Source: Cinnamomum chago (taxonomy: Eukaryota > Streptophyta > Magnoliopsida > Laurales > Lauraceae). Taken from it: 64,000 nucleotides of DNA. Numbering within the stretch: position 1 is the first letter of the stretch; the number at the start of each line of letters is the position of its first letter. Positions 1 to 12,572 of this stretch are shown here, in pieces. The notes beneath the pieces were generated by a model, which did no database searches, was not told the origin of the DNA, and worked only from the letters and a program-made list of their open reading frames with translations. A program made the position numbers and the translations under genes. Location: positions 21,858,501 to 21,922,500 of the forward strand of contig CP142456.1 of assembly GCA_038049695.1 (NCBI GenBank). The letters run 5' to 3'.

Positions 1-1
1 A

Positions 2-715
2 GATATCGTCATATTGGATGATAATTTTTCGACAGTGGTCACTGTTTTAAGGTGGGGAAGGTGTGTCTACAATAACATTCAGAAATTCATCCAATTTCAG
101 CTCACTGTGAATGTTGCTGCTCTAGTGATAAACTTTATAGCAGCAGTTTCTGCAGGTGAAGTTCCACTTACAGCAGTCCAACTACTGTGGGTGAACTTAA
201 TAATGGACACTCTAGCTGCATTGGCTCTAGCAACAGAGCGCCCCACCAAGGAGTTGATGGACAAAATGCCAGTCGGTCGAATTGAGCCATTGATTACAAA
301 CATCATGTGGAGAAACCTCATTGCTCAAGCTCTTTATCAAATTGCCGTCTTGCTAACACTACAATTCAAAGGTCGATCAATTTTTGGTGTGGATGAGAGG
401 GTCAGGAACACCCTTATTTTCAATACTTTTGTTTTGTGTCAGGTATTCAACGAGTTCAATGCGAGGAAGTTAGAGAAGAGGAATGTGTTTAAGGGAATTC
501 ATAAGAACAGGTTGTTTATAGGGATTGTGGTAATGACCGTCGTCCTTCAAGTGGTGATGGTGGAGTTCCTTAAGAAGTTTGCAGACACAGAGCGCTTAAG
601 TTGGGGACAATGGGGTGCTTGCATTGGAATTGCGGCAGTATCTTGGCCAATTGGTTGGGTCGTCAAGTGCATACCAGTATCTGATAAACCATTTCTCAGC
701 CTGCTCAAGCATTAG
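2..715 (+). CDS. ACA12/13-like: ACA copy A: type IIB Ca2+-ATPase, C-terminal part (runs off left edge)
   Basis: The frame is open from the first bases of the window (DIVILDDNF) to a TAG at 713-715, giving about 237 codons. It aligns nearly residue for residue with the end of copy C at 42.4-43.15 kb. It covers the hinge after the TGDGTNDAP region and the last six membrane segments (TM5-TM10), including NNIQKFIQFQLTVN, VQLLWVNLIMDTL and the conserved tail block FNTFVLCQVFNEFNARKLEK. These pumps export Ca2+ from the cytosol and, in the ACA12/13 branch, act at the plasma membrane. The start lies outside the window; TTG at 14 is an internal leucine codon, not a start. The visible part has no break. 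It may be the intact member of the local array, but the upstream exons cannot be seen. Confidence 0.93.
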   Translation, partial: DIVILDDNFSTVVTVLRWGRCVYNNIQKFIQFQLTVNVAALVINFIAAVSAGEVPLTAVQLLWVNLIMDTLAALALATERPTKELMDKMPVGRIEPLITNIMWRNLIAQALYQIAVLLTLQFKGRSIFGVDERVRNTLIFNTFVLCQVFNEFNARKLEKRNVFKGIHKNRLFIGIVVMTVVLQVVMVEFLKKFADTERLSWGQWGACIGIAAVSWPIGWVVKCIPVSDKPFLSLLKH

Positions 716-1700
716 AGTTTAGAGTTTTTATAGGTACTATCAAAATTTATTCATTATTATTTCTGCATAGGTCCTTTAATAGCCTTCTATTCCTTTGTCA
801 GTCGTTACATTTTATTAGAAATTAGGACACTGATAATCTTTATGTTTCACCTTGTATATGTCCATAAATAATAGAATAGTGAAGTCAATTGATCATTTAC
901 AATTTTACTTTTCTCATTTCAACAAAACAGAAAGCAACATAATATCAACTATTGTTGGTAGGTTCTCAGAGGATCAGCAATATCATGCACAGAGCATCTA
1001 TGATAAGAGGTGGGCCTGTTAGGTAGATTAGTTTTTCGCTTCCTAACAATTTAAGTTTTTAGGATGTATTCGGGAGTCGGATATGACATGGTGTGAGAGC
1101 CAATTCTAGGTCTCAAGTTCAAACTCTGAAGAGGCATTATTACCCTATATCATGTGGGTACTTGTGGCTTGCAGATTCGAATGGCATCCTGTTGAGGTCC
1201 TAACGGCTTCAACTTTTGGGATATACTGGCTAGTCGGAGTTGACAGAGCCGTCATACATCAAAGCCACACCATAAAAAACGAATCACGGTTGATAGCTAG
1301 TTTTTCTAATAGAAATCGTTGCAAGAATATGGGAAAATACAACTCTTTCCTTTTCTTTTCCAAGGAAATTAAAATATCCTAGCATTGTATTCAATGGAAT
1401 GTTATGGACGCATGGATATAAGCAAGCTGGCTATAGAACATTAGATCAAAAGGTACTTACAGAGAGTGTATCCACAAATGCTTGTGCCAATTGCATATGC
1501 AACTAGGTTCCGAGGTCATCATGGGACCAACAATTTGGAAATCGGACCCTGGAGCAACTGGTGGGAGTAGATGATTTCTTCCCACCTGGGTTGACTATCA
1601 AGCCTATCTAAACAGGATGTAGGGAAAACATAATTTTTTAAAATATTTAATGGTGGTTTCTACCAGTTCAAGTGTCAGTTTTGACCGTTTTATCAATTTC
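716..1700 (+). repeat. 3' flank of ACA copy A, shared with copies B and C
   Basis: Immediately after the stop the sequence matches the 3' flank of copy C after 43150, for example the blocks around TAGCCTTCTATTCCTTTG and the stretch ending in AGAAAGCAACA. An AATAA-rich possible polyadenylation area lies near 860-875. From about 1290 to 1620 it also matches the flanks of copy B (16150-16430) and copy C (43500-43790). No gene is visible in this stretch. Confidence 0.75.
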
Positions 1701-1867
1701 TTTACCAATCCTCAAGTTTTGATCTAACCAGATGGGTGAAGGCAACAATTTTGGCTGAACTGGTAAATGGCTAAGGATGGCAATGAAGGTGAATTTTGGG
1801 AAATTCAAGAAGGTGGATTTTGAAATCTTGTAATTTTTCTAACCCTCCTTCTTTTCTTGTCTCTTAG

Positions 1868-2168
1868 TCCATCTCTAAAGGAGTAGCAAATTTGACGCAA
1901 CAAATATGTACTTTACTACCTCAAATACAAATTTGCTACTTTAAAAAAGCTGCACTTCAACTGAAGTAGCAAATTTTATATTTTATTATTTCTTTGACTT
2001 TCATTCCTATAAATCCATGCCATTGCATAATTGTATTCCATGTGTTGCATTATCTTATTCTATTTTATCATTTGCTACTTTGAGTTGTTGCTACACGGCA
2101 AAGTTGAGGTATTTTGGTGAGGTAGTAATTTTGAATCTAAAACTTGCTATTTCGATTGGAGAGTTGAA
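1868..2168. mobile_element. Possible MITE (AT-rich, imperfect inverted ends)
   Basis: An AT-rich block is bounded by a left end reading CATCTCTAAAGGAGTAGCAAATTTG and a right end whose reverse complement reads CTCTCCAATCGAAATAGCAAG, so the ends are imperfect inverted repeats. Inside, short motifs such as TTTGCTACTTT recur. There is no coding capacity. I could not settle a target-site duplication, so the family is not assigned. Confidence 0.3.
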
Positions 2169-2442
2169 CATCCTACGTGGCACTGTAACTTTAAGTTGCT
2201 ACTTCAAATCACTTTACAAGTGAATTACCCAAATAGACTAAGGACCCAACTAAGAAAACTCTTGAGCCTATTTTTCAATTACCGTTGTATGAAACCAAAA
2301 AAAAGAGAAAAAAAGAAAAAGAAAAAAGAAACACATATGAAAAGGGAAACTGAACAGACTACTACTTTTTTCTACTAACATGACCTTATTTTCAGTATTT
2401 AAGACTTTTTAGATGATCTCTATTAAAAAAAAGGTTACTACC

Positions 2443-2612
2443 CCTTAGGGGTAGCTCAGTTAGCCTAGGACCACAATTTGCATCCAGAGGTTGAGGGTTT
2501 GAAACTGCACTATCACACTGGGTCTACAAGAGATTGACCCAGCTCCCTCTGAGCCCGTAGGAATTATTTTGGCCCAAAGGGTTGGGACACCCTTCGTTAT
2601 AAAAAAAAAAAA
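2443..2612 (+). mobile_element. tRNA-derived SINE, copy 1
   Basis: It begins with a tRNA-like A box (GGGTAGCTCAGTTAGCCTAGG) followed by a B box (GAGGGTTTGAAAC). A unique body follows, then a 15-bp A tail at about 2599-2613. The same arrangement and body occur at 39209-39366, so this is a dispersed family and not a tRNA gene. It has no anticodon-stem pairing typical of a working tRNA. Confidence 0.72.
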
Positions 2613-2614
2613 AA

Positions 2615-2865
2615 AGGCTTCTTTGATTTCAACTAATTTGGATTCGAGTTGGGTTTTCTTCTTTTCAAATTAATTGGTGATGGTTCGGTTTCCGTTTCAA
2701 ATGAAAGAAGAATGAAAACCAAAAGAACCATATGAAAGTCTAAGACCATCAAATGACTTTTCTACATGGGCAGTCTTTCTGTATTAAAATCGTGCGTCTA
2801 CTAGCAGGTACACCGGTCTCTATTCCTTCCAAAGTGCCATTCTTAAACATGTAAATGGATCAAGT
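2615..2865 (+). repeat. Duplicated intergenic block X (copy A side)
   Basis: This block matches 23180-23600 downstream of ACA copy B. Shared stretches include TTTCAA-TAATTTGGATT, GGGTTTTCTTCTTTTCAAA, GGCAGTCTTTCT and CTCCTTCCAAAG-GCATTCTTAA. It is part of the tandem unit that carried the ACA copies, with no coding content seen. Confidence 0.65.
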
Positions 2866-2939
2866 CCAGGTTGGGTTCATATATTGGACCTTGAAGGGAT
2901 TGCGTTTAAGCCTTAAAAAAGGCTAAGGTCCCAAATCAG

Positions 2940-3790
2940 AATTCTTTATGGATTCCAATACCAATTGATTAATTTAATAAATATTTAAACAAAATCTAGG
3001 AAATCAATCGACTACAAAAGAAAGGAGGCACACGATTCTTAATGTGGAAAACCCCACTTGAAAAAAATCATGGGTGGTAGAGACCACCGGAAAAACCAAG
3101 TACTATATAAAGAAAGTTACAAGGACTCATAGAACCTTTTACACTTGCAACTCAACCTAAGGATTGCGATGGACTTGCCGACTACCCACTGCTCACCTTC
3201 ACCGTGCTTGAACCAGCCACACTTTGATGCCTCTCAAAGTGATGCAAACTCAACCCACCTTGATGCCTCTCAAGGTGCTTCAATTGGCAATAGAGAAAGA
3301 AGAAATACTCTTCTTGAATAATTAGCCCAAATACCCTTGCTGCAAAACTCTAAAAAATCTCACAAAGGATTCTCAATCTTTTTATGGGTCAGTGGTGAGT
3401 TCTAGGATAGCAATAAGATGAGTATATAGCCCAAGGTTCGTGCATAAAGTTTCCAATTCGATTAGAACTCTAAAACAGGAGTTGGAGCAGAATTAAAAGA
3501 GAGTCTCCGCGCTGGCAGAAAAATCTAGCTCACTATATCAAGCACCTATAACGAGCATGGTGCTCGATATAGCAAGCAGTGTCTCTGCCTCGTGCTTGGG
3601 ATAAGCTCGCCATAGTGAACCTACTCTCTGGTCTTGGCTTCGTTCTAGCTTGAATATGCGGTCTTTGAAGCGTCTAGGACTCTCCAAAACTTGAGTTGAA
3701 GTGCCATCACAGTCCATATCTGAAAAGAACACAAAAAACAACTCAATATGGACTTGAGTTTTGTTCAAACTAGATGAATTAACCAACTAA
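2940..3790. mobile_element. LTR-like remnant
   Basis: It separates blocks X and Y, which lie next to each other downstream of copy B (about 23.6 kb), so it looks inserted. Sequence such as CACACGATTCTTAATGTGGAAAACCCCAC and a nearby TATATAAAG resembles the promoter and leader part of plant retroelement LTRs. A short direct repeat (TTGATGCCTCTCAAxGTG) occurs twice near 3225-3280. No coding region or exact ends were found. Confidence 0.35.
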
Positions 3791-3879
3791 GACTTTACGG
3801 GCCTGGACCTTAACCTAATTAAAGTTACTATATTAAAACCTGAAGAACCCATGTGTATGTTATTTTTAACCATACATCT

Positions 3880-4170
3880 TACTATATACTGCCATAATAT
3901 TATGTGCAACAAGGAATATTACTACCTACTTATATTATATAGTTAAGTATACTCGTATTGGAGTATGATGCAGACCCAATTATTAATTGGGCCTAAAAAG
4001 CTTCCATATCCAGATTTTACTGGTGGGGTTCCTTGGGTAACTGTGTAGTTGGAACCCTATGAACTCCATAGCCAATGACTAGCAGTGCTAATGGGCCAGG
4101 TTAACCCAAGCCCGAGTAGATCCTAGACGCATAGTACTAGATTTGGGCTGTATTGTGAGCCCATGTGTTG
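3880..4170 (+). repeat. Duplicated intergenic block Y (copy A side)
   Basis: This matches 23625-23915. Shared stretches include AAGGAATATTA-TACCTA, GGGCCTAAAA-GTTTCCA-ATCCAGA and TAATGGGCCA-G-TAGCCCAAGCCC. It continues the duplicated ACA unit and shows no coding signal. Confidence 0.65.
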
Positions 4171-7100
4171 CCCAAACACTAAAGGGCACGTTTGGTAGCA
4201 AAATAAGAAAAGATTATCACTTTCCGCACTTGGGAAGAAATTCTACGTTTAGTGGTCATAAATCTCCGAAGACCTTGCCAAGTAAGATCATTGCTTAGTA
4301 AGGATTTTGGCATCCAACCTATCCCCTTCGGATTTACAAGATCCTCATATCAAAAGCGTGCTATGTATAAAAGAGAAAATCCTAATCTAATGATTTACGG
4401 TCTCAAACTCCATTCGGTTTGGGGCAAGCCTAAACAATAGTGGTTTTGTTGGATTTCTAGGGCAATTGGGTTTAATAGCTTTTCGACCCAGTCGGTTTGG
4501 GGCAATCTCGGCCGATTGACTTCCCATCTTCCCCCCTTTCGTCTTATAACCAATTTACATGTTGTTCAAATAAGTTATGATGCACAACACTTGATTAATA
4601 TATACTAGTATAATAACCCTTGCTCAGCAGGGATATGACCAATATTGTAATTGAAATATTCATGCATTAAACAAATCCATAGATTTTAGAAAAATAGAAA
4701 ACAAAAGAAAAAAAAATTGTTATGAGAGTACCTGTTTATATAATCAAAGAGCTAGTGGGTATTGAAAGGAAGGAAGAGAATTAGAGTAGAAATGAAATGA
4801 TAGAGTTTGGATAGAAACTGCTTTTTGCAGAAAAAGAGAAGTGGGGAGTGTTATGAATGGTTTCAATAGTGTAGGTAGTTGCATAATTAGGGAGAGAAGT
4901 TGTAAAAAAAGAATAACTAACAGTCAAAATTCTAACCAACGGTCAAAATTAAAGGCAAAACCCTTCTCTTTAATATAGTATAATAGAGTGCCTGGCCAAG
5001 GGGGTTGGGCTGTTTGGGCCTCTAGGAGACGAGATCTACTTCCTTGAGGTAACCAGGGTTGACCAAGTCATGGTTACTAAGGACTTGTTTGTGCACGCTG
5101 AATACCGCGGAATTGTTCAGGTCCTTCTTTGCGTGGTTGTTTGGTGCAAAGCAACAACATCGAGAATTCCACCCACTTCAAACCATATTTCTATTCAAAT
5201 AGGAGATCCCGGATTCCCACGTCTGGGGCGAGATTTGTATTGCCATGGAAGATGAAAAGTCGATTCCTCTTCTACTGACCGTGTACAATCACACCCTAAG
5301 GTGAGAATTAGATTCCCAACCAAGTGGGCAACCTCTCGTTCTCCCTTTTATAGATACTACTTATTGGTACATGCGTTGCATGTAGTAGTTATTTTATATT
5401 TTACTAAAATGAAAATAATAGTGCATATTCAAATGTGGTTTTTTATTCATCTTTGAAATTTTCGTAAGTTCGCATTTAAGTGATTTACTCATCCAGAAAA
5501 TAAGAATGGTTGTTGATCAAGAATATGTCCTTCTAATGCTCCCTATTATTGAATATGTTGGATTTCAATTGGCACAGTTTCTTGTACGGTTTTCTCTAAT
5601 GCTGACATGGATTTCATTCTTCCTATGAATTGCAAATGTATGATAAAAGTCAGTGCAGAGGCTCTGATCAACCGGCTTTTCTTATGCTAATGGCACTTCA
5701 CAAAAAGAAAAAAACGGTCAAGTCGCTACAAATAATATGAAGTGCCTCAGCAAGGGGAAGACAATTGACTCATATTATAGAATATAAACAACATTCTCCA
5801 ACAATTGTTCTGCTTTTCGCAATTTCATAAATATAGATGAGTTTGTAGGTACTAACCAATATCATTTCAAAAATATGGGAAAAAACATTTTCTAAAAACA
5901 CTTGAATCCCTAAATTACAATGGAAGACATGATAGCTCACTCCACAAGTTCCCATTCCTGTAGAATCATGAAACCCCCCCTCATAAGATTTTGAGAATCC
6001 TCTCTATCAAGGAAAACCAGTTTATTTATTTTTCATTTTCATATGGAAACTTCTCACACCAAGCCCATAAAATATGAGTTGTGTAAAAGAGGAAGTCATT
6101 TTCAGATAGTCTCCAAACAAGATCTATACATCTCATAAACAAAACCCAAAAATAGGAACCCATGGGTAGAAAAGTCTCAGCTGAAACATTATTATCAATT
6201 TTAGAACCAAAAGAAAAATAGAGTTACAATTCTTAAATGAAGTCTCCACCAATTACAGTTCCACATGCATTAAAGGAAATAAGAATTTAATAAAAGTAAA
6301 CTACTGCAATGGCATCAACATAGAGATTAAAATAACACAAAAGCACATAGTCCAACAAATATGCAATGTTTATCTTTAATATGGGAAATCCTTACTTGTA
6401 ATCTCATCAATAATCTCCAAAAATTGCATTGTTCTCATTTGCATTTTTTTCTTGAATGTCATAGAATATTAGAGTTCACCTATTTTCCATGCTTCATGGA
6501 GTAGTAAAGATGAAAGATATTGTATGTAATGATTAGAACTCACATCCAAATTGCACAAAAATAGAAACTGTGTGAATACCTACAATTAAACACCATATAA
6601 TAGAAAATAAGCGTATAAGATGTAATATGAAGCTAACTTATTTAACATAGTCAATGTCGTTTTTCTTAAAGACTACTTAAAACTTGCTTAAGCAAATTAA
6701 TCTCTCCATACCTTTAGAATTCATATAACCGAAAGTCCCATACTGACATAAATGTAATTTAGGAAATGAGAGCTTGTCATTAACAATAAGAATAAATTAG
6801 AACCTAGTACTTGAGTCTCTCTATCAATTAAATTTCTTATAATCTAGACAGCTGAAAATGGAAATTTAGAAAATAAGTGCATTTCATGAACTTAAAAAAG
6901 ATCAATAACAGAACAAAGGCATTTTACACTACAGATGCTCTAGTCACTATACTCTGTTACCATCAAATTTCACATAATCCAAACAACTCAAAACGGGAAA
7001 CTAAAAGAAAACGGGCATTTCATGGGGAAAAACCAAAACAATTACAATCCATATTGGAATTTCCCCAACCATGATAACTTTGTGCCTTTGATGAGGAAGC

Positions 7101-7472
7101 ATGTAAATCATTACCCGAACTTTTGTTCCCCTTTGTATGGGCGTGCTTCTAATAATCCACAAATGTCATATCTTTGGTCCATATGAATAAGTTGTGTGAA
7201 ACCTACATAATATACCATCTAAAAGCAATAAACATTCAATATGGAAAAAACATGTAATTCTAATTCCAAGATCAATCCTTATGCATACAAAAGACACTGG
7301 GAAATATCTTACTGTATACAATCAGAATAAATAGGATTAAACAAAAAAAGAATGAAACTTGAAAGAGAAATCAATATGAAAATATCTACTTCTAATCAAT
7401 TAGAATTATGTTCACTTTATCCAGGCAAAAAAGAAGAAGAAAAGGAACTGAAAGTCCGGGATCTTAACCTGA

Positions 7473-7474
<2 letters not shown>
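4171..7474. other. AT-rich intergenic stretch, no gene recognised
   Basis: Only short scattered open frames occur, without recognisable protein motifs or codon bias. The GGGCACGTTTGGTAGC near 4190 resembles ends of some plant DNA transposons, but I found no partner end. The stretch from 5300 to 7470 is very AT-rich with many poly-A and poly-T runs. Confidence 0.6.

Positions 7475-7504
<30 letters not shown>
7475..7504 (+). repeat. Poly-G tract, 30 G
   Basis: Thirty consecutive G follow GAGA and precede TTTGAATATGG. The tract can form G-quadruplex structures and is prone to length error in sequencing. It sits in otherwise AT-rich sequence. Confidence 0.95.
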
Positions 7505-7506
<2 letters not shown>

Positions 7507-9550
7507 TGAATATGGTGAGTTACAAGTTAATGACCAATTAAGCCAAATTTTAATTTCTTTAAAATTAACTAGCCGCTAGTGATGATTATAAAAAAAATGC
7601 GGAAGCTAACAAAAGCAATCACCACAAGCATACACCATCACACAAAGATTTATAGTGGTTCGGCCTCAATGCCTACATCCACTACCGGCTTGTGAATCAA
7701 CACCCCACGAGATTTTCACTATTTATGCTTTTCAAAAGGCTAAGTAATAACCTTTTACAACGATGTTTTTTTAGGCTAAACAATAACCTATCAACGTGTT
7801 TTTCTAAGCTAAGCAATAACCTTTACAAGATGATTTTCCAAGGCTAAGCAATAACCTCTACAAAGTGCTTTTCTTAGGCTAAGCAATAACCTTTACAATA
7901 GAAAGATTTCTCTCAAAGTAATGTCTACACAAACACTCAAAGAGATACAATTTAAGCTCAATACAATTGTCTCTTAAATAGGCTGATATGAAAGTTTAAA
8001 ACTAGATACAAACATACACAAACAATTAGCTATGGTGTGTACTCAAAGTGTATAGTTTACTTCAATCAATTTCTAAAATGAAGCTCTTAAATGAATGTTT
8101 AATGCATTTGAAAATCTAAGCACAGAAATAGATGATTGAAGTGATAAGCTAATCACATGAAAAGTTCAAATAACTTGGAAAGACATGCTACACAAGTTGT
8201 AAGAAGTTTAAAGACTAAAACACATGTGATTGAGACATGAGTGTTTGCAAAACATTCTAATTTGCCAAAGTGATATGGTGTTTGCAAAACAACTCAACTA
8301 AAGCTAGAAATCATGCAAGTATGAAATTACAAAGAGTTAAACATGCATGGATTTTAAATGGAATGGAAATTAACTTTAACTTGAAAGATATACCTTTAAA
8401 TCTCAAACATTTTGATTTCCAATAGCCCTCTAGCTTTCTCAGTTTATTCATCTTCCTTAGGCTTCAAAATGGTTTCAAAGAGATTCACTCAACAAGCCTC
8501 ATGAAATAAGAAAATGAAATGAACTTATATAGAAAAAACAGTCTAATGACTAGTTGGCCTGGTCAACCCCATGACCCCCGAGTCGACCTAGACAGGGGTC
8601 GGTCGACCAAGTGTACTGGCTAAGATGCCCAATGGCTAGTTTACTCGGTCGACCGGGTGCAGGGGTCGGTCAACCGGGTCAACTGTCCTGGGATGAGTTC
8701 CTGCAGAAATTGCAAATTTCCAAAGATGAAACTTGGAACTCATGGCCAGTGTGATTTAAGCATAATAACAAGATTCTAAAAATGAGGAATGTATGCAAAT
8801 CACAAACCTAGATATCTAACTTGATTTTCCGACATGAGTCTTGAACCAAAAGGCTTACCAAAAGTGTTGAGAAATGAAAAATAGAGTTGTTCTTGACTTG
8901 AGAGTTGAAACCCTTATTGCAGAGAAGAAGGAAGATGCAATAGAGATGGATTTCTTCACATGCAAGTGGTCTCCTTGGCTGGTTGCTTGAAACAAGGAAG
9001 GAGATGAAGTTCACTCAAGATAAAACCATTAAATGGGTATAGGAGGAGTACTTGAAGAAGATGGAGTTGAGGGATGTCACATCCAAGCTCTTGATTTAGT
9101 GGAATTGGAGGGAAGAAGAAGAAGTAGTAGAAAAGGATTTTCTACTGGAATGCTTAAGGAAAGAAGGACCGGTCGATTGAAGGGATTGCTATTCAAATCA
9201 AAACATTTCCTGGGTTTTGCATGCAAACCCAAGTATGTTACAGAGTTTTCAAAAAGGGGCTTTATGTATGAAATGGGCTTAAATGGGCTGGGAATGGGTC
9301 AATTTGGGTTCGAATCAATTAGGTTAAAACATAAGAATTAAAGCCCATGATACACACTATGCAATGCACCCAAAATTCCCAAAAATCAGAAACACACACA
9401 AAACCCAAAACACTCCAAAAAGCCATAATCTACTTAGTCAATGGTCAAACCCAACTAATTCTACCTAATCAAGCCCAAATTCATTAAAAACATCCATTAA
9501 GTAATTAATCTCGATTTATTAACTATTAATTAAAATTAAGGTGGGTCGAT
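7505..9550. mobile_element. LTR-retroelement-like remnant, non-coding
   Basis: The stretch GATTTATAGTGGTTCGGCCTC with TGCCTACATCCACTACCGG near 7650-7690, and the GTCGACC-rich segment near 8580-8690, are typical of plant LTR leader sequences. No matching second LTR, primer site or protein domain is visible. Short open frames (for example 9033-9341) have no recognised motif. The call rests on resemblance only. Confidence 0.35.
7737..7900 (+). repeat. About 35-bp tandem repeat, five copies
   Basis: The motif AGGCTAAGCAATAACCTTTACAA recurs five times with spacers of about 10-15 bases, diverged by point differences. It lies inside the LTR-like remnant. Confidence 0.8.
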
Positions 9551-9559
9551 GTGTCACAC

Positions 9560-9800
9560 ATTTCCTCTCTCCAATTTCACACGGCAATTCTTTCTTATGT
9601 GCCTAAGTTTACCGCATCGGTAACACTTGACACCCTTCTATTTACATCACCCTTACCGAGTGATTCTCCATCACCATACTTAGAATTTCCATGATTCTCA
9701 AACTCCACTAAGGATGGTTGTATAGGCCACCCTTGGATAAATGTATTATAAGGGATGTACTCCCTCTTTAACCCATGAATGATATGTTTGTTATAAATAA
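9560..9800 (-). mobile_element. Outer Ty1/copia fossil: gag zinc-knuckle piece
   Basis: On the minus strand the sequence encodes gag-like text (GLKREYIPYNTFIQGWPIQP) and, near 9590-9640, a CCHC zinc knuckle read as CYRCGKLRHIRKNC. It continues the gag piece at 12573-13060 beyond the inner copia element, so the two are halves of one older element. It is broken at several places. Confidence 0.7.
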
Positions 9801-12136
9801 AGTGAACTCTTTCTCTCTGTGTTTAGAGAGATGCTATATTAAGGTATATATAAGTTTTACAAAAGAGATAAGTAACATGAGTTACAGATCCTAAAAGATA
9901 TGAGCGATTTTAAAAAATCAAACATTTGAATACAATCATAATCTTGGGTCTTTTGAATTCATAGCTTGCTGATCCAATGATGTGAGGCCTCCATCATTTG
10001 TTACGCCAATATGCCCCCTCAAACTGATGGGTCGGGGGCGAACCATCAGCTTGCCTCGAAGTAGGGAAAACCGAGCGGAGGTTAACCCTTTAGTGAAAAT
10101 ATCAGTCAATTGATCAATAGTAGAGACGAACCAGACCACAAGTTGTTTGCGCATCACTTTCTCACGTATATAATGATAATCAACTTCTATGTGTCTTGTC
10201 CGGGCACGAAAAAAGGGATTAGAAGCCAATGAAATCACACCAATGTTGTCACACCATATAATGGGAGTATGAACCATTGGGATATGTAGATCCTTTAAAA
10301 TATATAATATCCATGATAATTCTACTGTAGATTTGGCCAAAGACCGATATTTAGATTCAGTGCTAGATTTTGCAACACTATGTTGCTTCTAAGCACTCCA
10401 CGAAATGAGGTTACTTCCAAGAAAAATACATTGCCCTGAAGTAGATCGACAATCATCTGGATTGCCGACCCAGTTTGCATCGGAGAAACAAGTTAATGTA
10501 AGACTAGATGATTTGGTGAATAGTAACCCGTGGTTAATGGTCCCCTTGATGTATCGGAAGATTCGTTTTACTGTTGTCCAATGATCAGTTCTTGGAGTGT
10601 GCATAAACTGACACACTTGATTTACTGCAATTGCAATATCGGGTCTTGTCCATGTTAGATATTGGAGAGCACCAACTGCACTGCGGTATTCAGATGGATC
10701 ATGAAGGGGGTCTCCATCGAGAATACTTAATTTGCTCCCATTAATTACCGGAGAAGAGTATGGCTTAGCTCCATCCATTTTGAATTTTTGTAACAAGCAT
10801 ACTTGGTCTGGGATAGAAACAAAGAATCATTTGAATGACTTCCTTCAAGTCCCAAAAAATAATGTAACGGACCAAGATCCTTCATTGCAAACGCTGATGC
10901 TAATTGGCGAATAAGAGAGCTTAGAACGATGGAGTTATTTCCTGTAAGAATAATATCATCAACGTAAACCAGCAAAATGATGAAATTATTCGAATAATGC
11001 CATACAAATAGAGAGGGATCTGCCGAAGACGCTTGAAACTCAATGGAACTTAAGTGGGTTGTGAACTTTTCGAACCAGGCCCGGGGAGCCTGTTTGAGAC
11101 CATATAAGGATCTGTATAGCTTACAAACATGATGAGGATATTGTGGGTCCACAAACCCTTGAGGTTGATGCATATAGACCTCCTCCTTAAGTTCTCCATT
11201 TAGAAAGGCATTGTTAACATCGAGCCGTCTAATAGGCCAATGAAAACGAACTGCAAGAGTGAGAACAATGCGAATTGTGGTTGGTTTAGCGACAGGACTA
11301 AATGTGTTTGTAAAATCAATGCCCTCTTATTGGTGAAACCCCTTTGCTACTAAACGTGCTTTGTAACGTTCAATAGATCCATCGGCCTTATGCTTTAATT
11401 TATAAACCCATTTACAGCCAACAATATTCATTTTTGGGTGCGCTGGAACTAAGGACCAAGTCCCATTGTGTTGAAGGGCATCAAACTCAAGAGCCATGGC
11501 AGCTCGCCATTCTGGACTCTTAACTGCAATACTAAAACAACTGGGCTCAACTGCAGATGTAATGGCACTTAGAGCATGAATAGGATGATGTGTGGCAGAA
11601 AATATTTTTGATTTGCACGTGCCATCCTGAGTGCGTGTTATCATGGGATGCTCGCATTCAACAGATGTTGTCAGGGCAGAGTCAGCATCAGAAATAAGAG
11701 AATCTACATGTGGTGCATTTTGCTCAGCGGCAGGGCCAATATGTGGAGCTAGGCCAACAGTGGTAGTGCGATCGACAATGGGGTCAGCAATGTGGACTGG
11801 TACCGGGCCAGAGATGCGCAATGATTCGGGTCCAGTAATTTGCAGGGGAACCAAGTATGTTGGAGTCTGAACACCATGTAAAGAGACTTGTTGTGGCTGC
11901 TGCTTCTTCATTAGAGCCATTTGCGGATCAACAACATCCAGACTCACTGACTGGCCAGGTTGCATCAACACAGCAGGCGGAGGTGATGACATGGAGGACG
12001 ACCCAGTAGCTGGTTGGGCTTGATCTTGCAATGCATCATTTGGCTGGACATCATCTTGTAAAGTGACAGGCGGTTGGCCCATGGTACATGTGTTAGAAGG
12101 GTGGGCACTTGCTTGCAATGTGTTAGAACGATGTAG

Positions 12137-12262
12137 CCCACACTAAAAATGAACCCACACTTAAAATGACCCACCCACACTTAAAATGAAACCCACACTT
12201 AAAATGAACCCACACTTAAAATGAAACCCACACACTTAAAATGTTACCCACACTTAAAATGT
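12137..12262. repeat. Minisatellite of about 17 bp inside the inner copia
   Basis: The unit ACCCACACTTAAAATGA is repeated about seven times with small length changes. It lies between the pol remnant and the right-hand LTR. Confidence 0.85.
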
Positions 12263-12366
12263 TCGTGTGGTTAGGAAGTCCAGTTTTAACCTGGAGGTCC
12301 TACCTTCGAATCCCTGAGGCCTTACCCGATACATATGGCTAGGGGGTGGTTCTATGTATCCGTGGG
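12263..12366 (+). mobile_element. tRNA-derived SINE-like segment
   Basis: GTGTGGTTAGGAAGTCC resembles an A box and CCTTCGAATCCC resembles a B box, spaced as in plant tRNA-derived SINEs. It abuts the inner copia LTR, where a primer-binding site would be expected. No tail or target duplication can be defined. Confidence 0.4.
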
Positions 12367-12572
12367 TGAACTCTTTGTCTCTGTGTTTAGAGAGATGCTA
12401 TATTAAGGTATATATAAGTTTTACAAAAGAGATAAATAACATGAGTTACAGATCCTGAAAGATAGGAGCGATTTTAAAAAACCAAAAATTTGAATACAAT
12501 CATAATCTTAGGTCTTTTGAATTCATAGCTTGCTGATCCAATGATGTGGGGCCTCCATCATTTGTTACGCCA

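Larger units (their letters stand above)
9803..12572 (-). mobile_element. Inner Ty1/copia element with 206-bp LTRs (fossil)
   Basis: Two direct repeats of 206 bp, 9803-10008 and 12367-12572, flank it. On the minus strand they read TGGCGTAACA...GAGTTCA and are about 95% identical. A polypurine tract (TGAGGGGGCATAT) abuts the left one. Between them, on the minus strand, lie a reverse transcriptase start (11327-12118, ending [20 protein letters not shown]), the catalytic RT block with YVDD (10745-11173), a linker region with SVVGALQYLTxTRPD-like text (10389-10796) and an RNase H end (9936-10340, RTRHIEVDYHYIREKV). Gag, protease and most of integrase are absent. The element has several breaks and no clear 5-bp target duplication. 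It is nested in the older copia gag. Confidence 0.85.

Noticed and set aside
2443-2520. tRNA gene
   Set aside because: A and B boxes are present, but there is no full cloverleaf, and a SINE body and A tail follow. A second copy exists at 39209.
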